5,801 nucleotides of DNA from positions 1 through 5,801 of the forward strand of contig JAITED010000038.1 in NCBI GenBank assembly GCA_031282235.1. The letters run 5' to 3'. Source of the DNA: Propionibacteriaceae bacterium. GTDB taxonomy: Bacteria; Actinomycetota; Actinomycetes; Propionibacteriales; Propionibacteriaceae. The translations under genes and the position numbers were made by a program. Positions 1 through 5,174 of the stretch are shown piece after piece. The notes below the pieces were generated by a model. The model was given only the letters and a program-made list of their open reading frames with translations, did not search any database and was not told the origin of the DNA. Within the stretch, counting starts at the first letter, position 1, and each line of letters starts with the position of its first letter.

Positions 1-1137
1 CAGATTGCTGCCGCGCACCCGGAAACCGACATCACCCAGCTGCATCTAGGGATGGCTTCGGTGGAGGTGGGCACTGGGCGTATTTTGGCGCTCTACGGCG
101 GCCCCGATGTCATAACCCAACAGCGCAACTGGGCCACTACGGCGCGGATGGCCGGTTCCACATTCAAGGCATACGCTTTCGTCGCCGGGGAGCGGCACGG
201 TTTTTCGCTGAAATCGCGGCTTTTAGGCAGCTCTTTCACCCCGGTGGGCGACACTTCCCCGGTCCACAACTTCGGTAACTACAACTACGGCGACGTTGAC
301 CTCAGGTATGCGGTGCAGGAGTCGATAAACACCGCTTTCGTCGATTTGGTGATGCGCACTCCCGATGGCCCGGCGGAGGTGGTACGCGCCGCAAACGATG
401 CGGGGGTGCCCAGCGGTGTCGGCTGGGATTTGCACAACCGTATCCCGCTCGGTTCCGCTGAGGTTTCGCCGCTTGATCAGGCAAACGGTTACGCCACCAT
501 CGCCAACTACGGTCGCCGCACCGATACGTATCTGATTCAAGAAGTACGTAACGCAAACGGTGAGGTGCTGTATCGCGCCGACTCGGACTCCACCCAAACC
601 GTCGAAGCGGACATCTGCCGCGATTTGGTATACGCCATGCAGTCCGTGGTACAGAACAACTCATACGCCGCCCGCGTTGGCCACGATGCCGCCGCGAAAT
701 CGGGTACAGCAGCGGTGGGCGACGAGGTGATGGCCGCTTGGTACGTCGGTTTTACGAAACAGATAAGCACTGCCGTGATGTTTGTCGCCGGTGACGAGGG
801 GTTCTCCGACCTAAACCCGTACCGTCCCGGCGGGTGGGGGCAGTTCACCGGCAGCAGTTGGCCGAGCCGTATCTGGGGCGCATACATGAAACTAGCAAAC
901 GAAAACCTCCCCAACTTGCGGTTCGACCCTCCCGTATACGTAAACGGCACCGGTCACGAACTGAACCCCATCACCCCATCCCCGACACCTACCCCTACTC
1001 CCACGCCCACGCCGACACCGAGCCCCACGCCGTCCCTAACCCCCACAACTCCCACAGCTCCCCCAACAACCTCTACCCCCCCGGAAACCACCCCTCCCCC
1101 CGAAACCGACCCGCCGCCTGCCACCGGCACCCCATAG
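1..1137 (+). CDS. Class A penicillin-binding protein, C-terminal transpeptidase part (5' end outside window)
   Basis: The reading frame is open from base 1, so only the last 378 residues are present; the first internal ATG (52) lies inside the domain and is not the real start. Counting from the first codon in the window, the three penicillin-binding motifs appear in order: S-T-F-K (catalytic Ser53, Lys56), S-I-N at 108-110, and K-S-G-T at 233-236. The preceding segment V-E-V-G-T-G-R-I-L-A-L-Y-G-G is the usual entry to the transpeptidase domain of bifunctional PBPs, whose glycosyltransferase half would lie upstream. The enzyme cross-links peptidoglycan stem peptides outside the cytoplasmic membrane. 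From about residue 323 the protein is a Pro/Thr/Ser-rich tail, as in actinobacterial PonA-type proteins. A GT87 gene follows 183 bp later, matching my recollection of the ponA1-Rv0051 order in Mycobacterium, so a PonA1-like assignment is likely. A class B PBP is less likely given these motifs and the tail. Confidence 0.93.
   Translation, partial: QIAAAHPETDITQLHLGMASVEVGTGRILALYGGPDVITQQRNWATTARMAGSTFKAYAFVAGERHGFSLKSRLLGSSFTPVGDTSPVHNFGNYNYGDVDLRYAVQESINTAFVDLVMRTPDGPAEVVRAANDAGVPSGVGWDLHNRIPLGSAEVSPLDQANGYATIANYGRRTDTYLIQEVRNANGEVLYRADSDSTQTVEADICRDLVYAMQSVVQNNSYAARVGHDAAAKSGTAAVGDEVMAAWYVGFTKQISTAVMFVAGDEGFSDLNPYRPGGWGQFTGSSWPSRIWGAYMKLANENLPNLRFDPPVYVNGTGHELNPITPSPTPTPTPTPTPTPSPTPSLTPTTPTAPPTTSTPPETTPPPETDPPPATGTP
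967..1134 (+). repeat. Low-complexity Pro/Thr-rich coding tract (PBP tail)
   Basis: The last 56 codons of the PBP encode a Pro-Thr alternation (about seven consecutive P-T units) followed by less regular T-P-T, P-P-E-T and P-P-P segments. At DNA level it is a C-rich, G-poor strand of ccc/acc/acg codons. The units differ at third positions, so it is not a perfect microsatellite. It probably forms an extended extracytoplasmic tail that reaches into or spans the wall. Such tracts vary in length between strains in other proteins; that is not testable here. Confidence 0.85.
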
Positions 1138-1308
1138 CAACCGACTCCCTGACGTGGTATACGAGTGTTAGCTGCGGAAGCCATACCGTATACACATCAC
1201 CTTTCCCACCGGTGGCAGGGCGCGGCCAAACACCTGAAAAGACCCGCGATACGGGTTGTGACTTGAAGATTGTGGGGTTGGAAGCGGCAGCGGCTGGGTT
1301 AAAGTCGA

Positions 1309-1321
1309 TAGAATGGCCGAG
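1309..1321 (+). promoter_or_regulatory. Candidate promoter -10 giving a leaderless mRNA for the GT87 gene
   Basis: TAGAAT (1309-1314) matches TATAAT at five of six positions and is followed by exactly six bases before the GTG start at 1321. A transcription start six to seven bases after the -10 would therefore fall on the first base of the start codon. There is no convincing Shine-Dalgarno sequence upstream of this GTG, which agrees with leaderless initiation. No good -35 hexamer is seen 15-19 bases upstream; weak -35 elements are common in actinobacteria. The same arrangement recurs at 5159-5171. Confidence 0.5.
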
Positions 1322-2751
1322 TGACTAGCCCACTTGCGGGGGTTTTTTCTAACGCCCCCGGATTGACCGGACGTATCGGCGGCCCGTTGGGCAAGCACGC
1401 GCGCATCGGCGGGGTGTGGTATGACCCGGTGCCTTGGAGTGTGGGGGCGGCGCTGGTGTCATGGTTGATTGTGATGGTGCGGCAGGTGCCCTGCATTCAG
1501 AGCGACCCGGGGGAGACCATCAACGTTTTCCCCCGGCTGTGCTACTCCGACATCAGCGTGCTATACCAGAACCGCGCCGCGCTGCGCGAGGGGGGCAGCG
1601 TATGGAGCGGCGACCCCCCGCTGGAGTACCAACCGCTCACTGCGTATTTCATTGCTTTCACGCGCTGGGTGGCGGGGCTGCTGGGGGCTAAGATAGCGCC
1701 GGAAGCAGACGGAGCTGAACTGCTGCACGCCACGAACCTGTTTTTTGCGCTCAGTGCGGTGCTGCTGTTCGGCTGTTTCATGGCGCTGGTGGTAATTCAC
1801 CTCCAGTTGGGTGCCAAAGTGGCAGCCCGTCATACGCAGGGCATCCGGCGGCGCGCTTGGGATGCAGTTTTCATTGCACTTTCGCCCGCGATTATGACGG
1901 CTGCGCTCATCAACTGGGATTTACTAGCGGTGATGCTCGTCAGTCTGGCTCTGCTGCTGTGGGCGAGACGTCGGCCCATACTGGCCGGAATGGTTTGGGG
2001 GATAGCCTGCTCCGCAAAACTTTATCCGCTGCTGTTACTAGTAGCGCTGCTATTGTTGTGTGCGCGCGCGGGCAAAGGCCGGGCTTTTTTGCAGTTCCTA
2101 GCCGGTGGGCTCGGGGTTTGGCTGCTGCTCAACCTGCCGCTGCTGCTCACCGACGCGACCAGTTGGTCGTACTTCTACGTCCACATTGCGACGCGCGGAG
2201 CCGATTTGGGCTCCCTCTGGTACGTATTACAGCTCGCGGGCGTGAAATGGTCGGGCCCGCTCGTAGTGACCGTACTCGAAATCGTCTGCACCGCGCTCGC
2301 CGGGGTGCTCATCATCATGGAGGTGCTGGATGCGCCGCGCCGCCCCCGCGTGCCGCAGGTGATGCTGTTGCTGCTCATCGCATTTCTGGTGTGCAGCAAG
2401 GAATACGCCCCCCAGTACGCATTATGGCTACTGCCGTTGGTGGTGCTTGCTCGCCCCAAACTGTGGGACATCGCGGTGTGGTCAGTGTCAGAACTGCTAT
2501 ATTTCCTAGCCATCTGGGGTTTTTTGGGCGGTGTAATCGGGCCGGGCACTGGCGCTGACCGCCTTTATTGGCTGATAGTGGTGTTGCGCAGCGCGGTACA
2601 AATCTGGATTTTTATACGTGTAGTTCAAGACATGCGGCACCCTTGGGATGACCCGGTGCGAATGCCATACGTAGATGACCCGCTGGGTGGCGTATTAGAC
2701 CATGAGCCAGACGCCGCTTGGGTGCAGGCAAAACGCGCTAATAAGGGGTGA
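1321..2751 (+). CDS. GT87-family (DUF2029) polytopic membrane glycosyltransferase, probably polyprenyl-phosphate-mannose dependent
   Basis: A 476-residue, strongly hydrophobic protein with about ten or more membrane spans. The N-terminal cytoplasmic part carries I-G-G-P-L-G-K-H-A (19-27), an element I associate with actinobacterial members of this family. The first span (about 38-56) leads to an external loop with C-Y-S-D-I (74-78) and L-E-Y (101-103). Asp77 is the best candidate for the catalytic acid or base of a GT-C fold. Further family-like segments are I-N-W-D (197-200), A-K-L-Y-P (232-236) and the P-Q-Y-A-L-W-L-L-P block (364-372). The C-terminus (from about 435) is polar and cytoplasmic. 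GT87 enzymes such as PimE add mannose from polyprenyl-phosphate-mannose on the outer membrane face; the acceptor here is unknown. GTG 1321 is preferred because in-frame stops lie at 1300 and 1309 and the family-type N-terminus starts soon after. The gene follows the PBP gene and overlaps or abuts the next mannosyltransferase gene. Confidence 0.85.
   Translation: MTSPLAGVFSNAPGLTGRIGGPLGKHARIGGVWYDPVPWSVGAALVSWLIVMVRQVPCIQSDPGETINVFPRLCYSDISVLYQNRAALREGGSVWSGDPPLEYQPLTAYFIAFTRWVAGLLGAKIAPEADGAELLHATNLFFALSAVLLFGCFMALVVIHLQLGAKVAARHTQGIRRRAWDAVFIALSPAIMTAALINWDLLAVMLVSLALLLWARRRPILAGMVWGIACSAKLYPLLLLVALLLLCARAGKGRAFLQFLAGGLGVWLLLNLPLLLTDATSWSYFYVHIATRGADLGSLWYVLQLAGVKWSGPLVVTVLEIVCTALAGVLIIMEVLDAPRRPRVPQVMLLLLIAFLVCSKEYAPQYALWLLPLVVLARPKLWDIAVWSVSELLYFLAIWGFLGGVIGPGTGADRLYWLIVVLRSAVQIWIFIRVVQDMRHPWDDPVRMPYVDDPLGGVLDHEPDAAWVQAKRANKG
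1337..1360 (+). promoter_or_regulatory. G-run/T-run inverted repeat within the first codons of the GT87 gene
   Basis: CGGGGG (1337-1342) and CCCCCG (1355-1360) are perfect inverted arms of six bases around a 12-base loop that opens with six T's (1343-1348). If the message starts at 1321 the hairpin begins 16 bases into it and lies under the initiating ribosome. It could slow translation. The GGGGG-TTTTTT step also resembles the 3' half of an intrinsic terminator, but no good upstream arm exists (only CCC at 1329-1331). It may be no more than a consequence of Ala-Gly-Val-Phe and Ala-Pro codons. Confidence 0.25.
2743..2748 (+). promoter_or_regulatory. Ribosome binding site AAGGGG that favours the GTG at 2754
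   Basis: AAGGGG lies five bases before the GTG at 2754. It cannot serve the alternative GTG at 2748, which overlaps it. It lies within the last codons of the GT87 gene (stop TGA 2749-2751), so ribosomes finishing that gene would be delivered to this site. The six-base choice changes the protein by only two residues. Confidence 0.5.
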
Positions 2752-2753
2752 TA

Positions 2754-3887
2754 GTGCAGTTAGCAGCGCGACTCTCCGCACACCCGGTGGCCACAGTGGC
2801 CGGGGTGTGGCTGTTGAGCCGTAGCGCGCTGGCGTTGACAGCCATCGCTGCCGCCGCGAACGGCGGATTTACCATACGTAACGCTGTGGGGCGTTGGGAC
2901 GTGCAGCACTACATCACTATCGCCAATCAGGGGTATGAAAACTCTAATGACATGGCGTTTTTCCCCGGTTTGCCGCTGTTACTACGGGCATTAAACACTA
3001 TCGGCATCCCGATGGAGTACGCCGGGGTGCTGCTTTCGCTGTTGGCATCGGGGTTTGCTGCTGCCGCGTTGGGACGGATGTATGGGCCGCTGGCCGCCGT
3101 ATTGTGGCTCATCGCTCCCACGGCGGTGTTTACCACCGTTGGATACACCGAAGCGCTGTTTTGCGCCTGCGCGTTCTGGGCTTGGGAGCGCGCCAGCGCC
3201 GGGCAGTGGTCGGCTGCTGGCGTATTGGCGGCGTTCGCTGGCATGTTCCGCATCTCGGGGTTATTCCTGTGGGGAGCCTTGGGGTTGTTGGCGTTGCAAC
3301 AATCTTGGCGGGGCGGATTGTGGCAGCGCCGCAGCGGAGAGTTGCGCCATTTTGCCAGCAAAGTCGTCTGGCTACTGTTGCCGCTGCTCGTATTGGGCTG
3401 CTATGCGCTCTATCTGCATCACCTCACCGGCTCTTGGGCGGCGTGGTGGGAGGCACAACAGAGCGGCTGGGGGCGTACTATCCAAAACCCTTGGGACACT
3501 CTGATGCGTACCATCGCGGCCACCCACCCCGAGAGTTGGCCGGGACGACCAGAAATCCCTTGGATTTTCCGCGCCGAAATCGCCTCGGTGGCGTTGGGGC
3601 TGGGGGTCGTTATCGTCTTAGCGCTCCGCCAACGCTTCTCAGAGTGCGGTTGGATAGCAGTGCAGTTGCTAGCGTTCGGTACGTCCGTGTGGTACATCTC
3701 CGTAAACCGCGCCGTGCTGCTGTGGTTCCCGCTCTTTGGCCTAGCCGCTGCCGCCGCCCAGTGGGCACCCGCAAGGCCGGGTTTACGTATCGCTTGGCGA
3801 GTGCTCTCAGCGTTAGGCGCGCTGGCCTCGTTCGGCGTGCTGTTGGTGTGGGGTTGGTTGTTCTACACCGCCCACTGGTGTAGTTAA
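2754..3887 (+). CDS. PIG-V-like polytopic mannosyltransferase
   Basis: The protein has 377 residues from this GTG, or 379 from the GTG at 2748, which would overlap the upstream stop as GTGA. It is multi-spanning. Numbered from 2748, it carries R-W-D-V-Q-H-Y (49-55), then I-A-N-Q-G-Y (58-63) and F-F-P-G-L-P-L (71-77). Together these make the signature of the PIG-V/GPI mannosyltransferase-like family, with Asp51 as the likely GT-C catalytic acid in the first external loop. Later family-like positions are Y-T-E-A-L-F (133-138), R-I-S-G (168-171) and N-R followed by F-P-L-F (320-330). Eukaryotic PIG-V adds the second mannose of GPI. Bacterial relatives are annotated as mannosyltransferases using polyprenyl-phosphate-mannose, with mostly unproven acceptors. 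Its length is near normal, with no frameshift visible. Coupling to the GT87 gene suggests both act on one glycan or in one pathway. The acceptor and sugar are inferred, not shown. Confidence 0.82.
   Translation: MQLAARLSAHPVATVAGVWLLSRSALALTAIAAAANGGFTIRNAVGRWDVQHYITIANQGYENSNDMAFFPGLPLLLRALNTIGIPMEYAGVLLSLLASGFAAAALGRMYGPLAAVLWLIAPTAVFTTVGYTEALFCACAFWAWERASAGQWSAAGVLAAFAGMFRISGLFLWGALGLLALQQSWRGGLWQRRSGELRHFASKVVWLLLPLLVLGCYALYLHHLTGSWAAWWEAQQSGWGRTIQNPWDTLMRTIAATHPESWPGRPEIPWIFRAEIASVALGLGVVIVLALRQRFSECGWIAVQLLAFGTSVWYISVNRAVLLWFPLFGLAAAAAQWAPARPGLRIAWRVLSALGALASFGVLLVWGWLFYTAHWCS
3863..3883 (+). terminator. Hairpin at the end of the mannosyltransferase gene, possible convergent terminator
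   Basis: CTACACC (3863-3869) and GGTGTAG (3877-3883) are perfect seven-base inverted arms around GCCCACT, and a G-T pair could extend the stem to eight. The hairpin ends just before the TAA stop (3885-3887) and lies between convergent genes, so it could act in both directions. Neither side has a proper T-run: TTAATAC follows on the plus strand and AACAACC on the minus strand. A second palindrome, CTAGCC-C-GGCTAG (3896-3908), covers the stop codon of the opposing gene. Intrinsic termination is plausible but weakly supported. Confidence 0.35.
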
Positions 3888-3904
3888 TACGCAGGCTAGC
3901 CCGG

Positions 3905-4894
3905 CTAGAACAGCGTGTCCTCCTCCGGCGGTGCGTACACTGGGTCAACGCCACGGAACAGTTTGGAGACCGAACGGCCGTTGTGGATTCGGTCTATGGC
4001 TTCGGCAAACAGTTTGGCGACGCTGCACACTTCAAGTTCCGGCCAACCCTCGGGGCTGGGTACGGTGTCGGTAGTGACCACTTCATCAATCATCTCGCAG
4101 CCGCGCAGCCGCTCCACTGCCCTGCCGGTGAACAGCCCATGCGTGCAAACCACGGACACTTTGGGGCAACCGTAGGAGCGCAACACCGACACAATCTCCA
4201 TGATGGAACTGCCGGTGGCGATCTCATCATCAAGCACGATGGCTTCCCGACCCTGCACATCGCCCACGATGGAGTCAATCACCACCTTTTCGTCAGAGAT
4301 ACGCCGTTTCGCCCCGGCTGCCACCGGTACGTTCAACAGCCGGGCGAACTGGGCGGCGTTCTTGGCGTTGCCCAAATCGGGGGAAATCACGATGGCGTTG
4401 TGCAAATCCCGCCCCCGGAAATGCTCCGCCAAAATCCCCAACGCCGTCAACTGGTCCACCGGCACGGAGAAAAACCCCTGCACTTGGGGGGCGTGCAACG
4501 TCATGGTGAGCACCCGATTCACCCCAGCGGTGGCCAACAGGTCGGCCACCAACCGCCCACCGAGCGAAATCCGGGAAGCGTCTTTCTTGTCGCTCCGCGC
4601 ATACGAGTAGTGCGGAATCACCGCCGTAATCTGCGCCGCCGAAGCCCCCCAAGCCGCATTAATCATCATCAACAACTCAACTAGGTGGTCTTGAGTGGGT
4701 GGCACCAGCGGCTGCACGATGTATACGTCCCGCTGCCGTACATTAACCAGCAGTTGCGCCTGCAAACAATCGTTGCTGAACCGGCTGATATTCACCGGCG
4801 AAAGCCTCAACCCCAACTCATCACAGATAGCTGCTGCCAAAGGCTGATGCGCACTGCCCGAAAACACGACAATATCTTTCACAAAACACCCCAT
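3905..4894 (-). CDS. prs: Ribose-phosphate diphosphokinase (PRPP synthetase), divergent type
   Basis: A 329-residue cytoplasmic enzyme making PRPP from ribose 5-phosphate and ATP for nucleotide, His, Trp and NAD synthesis, and in actinobacteria also for decaprenyl-phosphoryl-arabinose. Family landmarks are in order: Y-A-R-S-D-K-K (98-104), T-L-H-A-P-Q-V-Q-G-F-F with the conserved His134, I-S-P-D-L-G (170-175), the catalytic flexible loop K-R-R (Lys196, Arg198), the PRPP loop D-D-E-I-A-T-G-S-S (222-230), and the terminal S-V-S-K-L-F (308-313). Several positions differ from classical class I enzymes. The usual F-x-D-G-E segment reads F-S-N-D-C (39-43), Y-A-R-Q-D is Y-A-R-S-D, D-L-H is T-L-H, and D-T-x-G-T in the PRPP loop is A-T-G-S-S. 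I recall similar variants in a second actinobacterial Prs clade, so this is probably a functional lineage rather than decay. No Shine-Dalgarno precedes the ATG at 4894. A GTG at 4882 has GGGG six bases upstream and would give 325 residues beginning M-K-D-I-V-V. The gene is convergent with the mannosyltransferase gene. Confidence 0.92.
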   Translation of the reverse strand: MGCFVKDIVVFSGSAHQPLAAAICDELGLRLSPVNISRFSNDCLQAQLLVNVRQRDVYIVQPLVPPTQDHLVELLMMINAAWGASAAQITAVIPHYSYARSDKKDASRISLGGRLVADLLATAGVNRVLTMTLHAPQVQGFFSVPVDQLTALGILAEHFRGRDLHNAIVISPDLGNAKNAAQFARLLNVPVAAGAKRRISDEKVVIDSIVGDVQGREAIVLDDEIATGSSIMEIVSVLRSYGCPKVSVVCTHGLFTGRAVERLRGCEMIDEVVTTDTVPSPEGWPELEVCSVAKLFAEAIDRIHNGRSVSKLFRGVDPVYAPPEEDTLF

Positions 4895-4898
4895 TGCA

Positions 4899-4935
4899 AA
4901 ACTAGCGGGATTTATTGGGACATTCCCACTGTAAA
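4899..4935 (-). promoter_or_regulatory. prs: Candidate prs promoter with internal palindrome
   Basis: On the minus strand TTTACA (4935-4930) matches the -35 consensus at five of six positions. It is followed by a perfect palindrome TGGGA-ATG-TCCCA (4928-4916) and then AATAAAT (4916-4910), a poor -10 with a short 15-base spacer. A separate TAGTTT (4904-4899) fits the TAnnnT form of a -10 and would start transcription near 4892. That would favour the GTG at 4882 as the start codon. The palindrome could be an operator. Two competing readings keep confidence low. Confidence 0.28.
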
Positions 4936-5021
4936 ACGTGAACCCGCCCAGAGCCCGTCAGACACCCGGAAAACCCAACAGATGAGGTGCGCCGTGCTGC
5001 TGGAACGTTAGCGCATTAGCA

Positions 5022-5039
5022 TTGACGTGCTTGACGTGC
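5022..5039 (+). repeat. Tandem nonamer TTGACGTGC x2
   Basis: Two exact adjacent copies of TTGACGTGC occupy 5022-5030 and 5031-5039. Each begins with TTGACG, a five-of-six match to the -35 consensus, and contains the ACGT core palindrome. A -10 at the correct distance is not convincing (CTGAAT at 5055-5060 after an 18-base spacer from the second copy). They could be a tandem protein-binding site or a chance slip duplication. Confidence 0.4.
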
Positions 5040-5072
5040 AATAAGGATTCTGCTCTGAATGGCTGAAAATAT

Positions 5073-5174
5073 ATGGCTATGAAAACTCATAGCGGTGGGG
5101 AGAATAGTGAGTTGATTTTGTCTTTAGGTATACGGGGAGACATCGTTTCCACTTATTTTAGAATGAATTCGTGA
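5073..5174 (+). CDS. Possible 33-residue small protein overlapping the next gene's start
   Basis: ATG 5073 opens 33 codons ending in TGA (5172-5174). This stop overlaps the GTG at 5171 as GTGA, the usual four-base coupling geometry. The peptide begins M-A-M-K-T-H-S-G-G and ends F-R-M-N-S; an alternative ATG at 5079 removes two residues. It has no membrane segment and I recognise no family. An in-frame TGA at 5064 shows it is not the end of a longer frame. No Shine-Dalgarno precedes either ATG, and the -10 candidate for the downstream gene lies inside it, so it may be chance. Confidence 0.2.
   Translation: MAMKTHSGGENSELILSLGIRGDIVSTYFRMNS
5076..5093. promoter_or_regulatory. Perfect seven-base inverted repeat, possible operator or hairpin
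   Basis: GCTATGA (5076-5082), AAAC, TCATAGC (5087-5093). The 18-base dyad has no T-run, so a terminator is unlikely. It lies 65 bases upstream of the TAGAAT element and would fit a dimeric regulator's site, or an mRNA hairpin over the first codons of the small reading frame at 5073. Confidence 0.35.
5137..5164 (+). promoter_or_regulatory. Candidate promoter giving a leaderless mRNA for the membrane-protein gene
   Basis: TAGAAT (5159-5164) is followed by six bases and then the GTG at 5171. This is the same hexamer and the same spacing as before the GT87 gene. GAGACA (5137-5142), a four-of-six match to TTGACA, lies 16 bases upstream of it and could be the -35. No Shine-Dalgarno is seen before the GTG. 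Transcription would start on or next to the first base of the start codon. Confidence 0.5.

Larger units (their letters stand above)
4895..5170. other. Spacer between divergent prs and membrane-protein genes
   Basis: 276 bases without a well-supported gene. From prs outwards it holds the candidate prs promoter with its palindrome, two direct TTAGC copies (5008-5012, 5016-5020), a tandem pair of TTGACGTGC (5022-5039), a seven-base inverted repeat (5076-5093), a small reading frame (5073-5174), a GGTATACG (5127-5134) and a -10-like TAGAAT (5159-5164). Base composition falls from G+C-rich to A+T-rich at about 5040, which marks the probable edge of a compositionally different segment. The density of short repeats suggests a regulated, two-way intergenic region. 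Confidence 0.6.

Noticed and set aside
967..1134. Phase-variable simple-sequence repeat
   Set aside because: The Pro-Thr codons vary at third positions and the DNA lacks a long exact repeat unit, so slipped-strand switching is not supported.
1206..1215. Perfect palindrome CCACCGGTGG
   Set aside because: A single ten-base G+C-rich palindrome with no loop or partner site. It is easily expected by chance at this composition.
1242..1256. Hairpin ACCCG-CGATA-CGGGT as a terminator for the PBP gene
   Set aside because: The five-base stem is followed by TGTGAC rather than a T-run, and it is too weak to call.
834..1328. Open frame in +3 covering the PBP tail and the following spacer
   Set aside because: It is a frame-shadow of the C-rich Pro/Thr tract. 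It has no recognisable protein features and overlaps the convincing PBP frame and the promoter region.
1857..2558. Long alternative-frame ORF inside the GT87 gene
   Set aside because: It yields an Arg/Ala/Gly-rich, compositionally arbitrary peptide. The overlapping frame carries the membrane spans and family motifs.
3104..3883. 259-codon alternative-frame ORF inside the PIG-V-like gene
   Set aside because: Its Arg-rich translation lacks domains and the overlapping frame has clear family motifs. It is a typical shadow in G+C-rich DNA.
3983..4684. 233-codon ORF antisense to prs
   Set aside because: It is His/Gly/Gln-rich with no known motif and lies entirely opposite a well-supported enzyme gene.
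4895..5170. CRISPR array, iteron origin, or attachment site
   Set aside because: Only pairs of very short repeats are present, with no regular spacing, no third copies, and no tRNA end or integrase in view.
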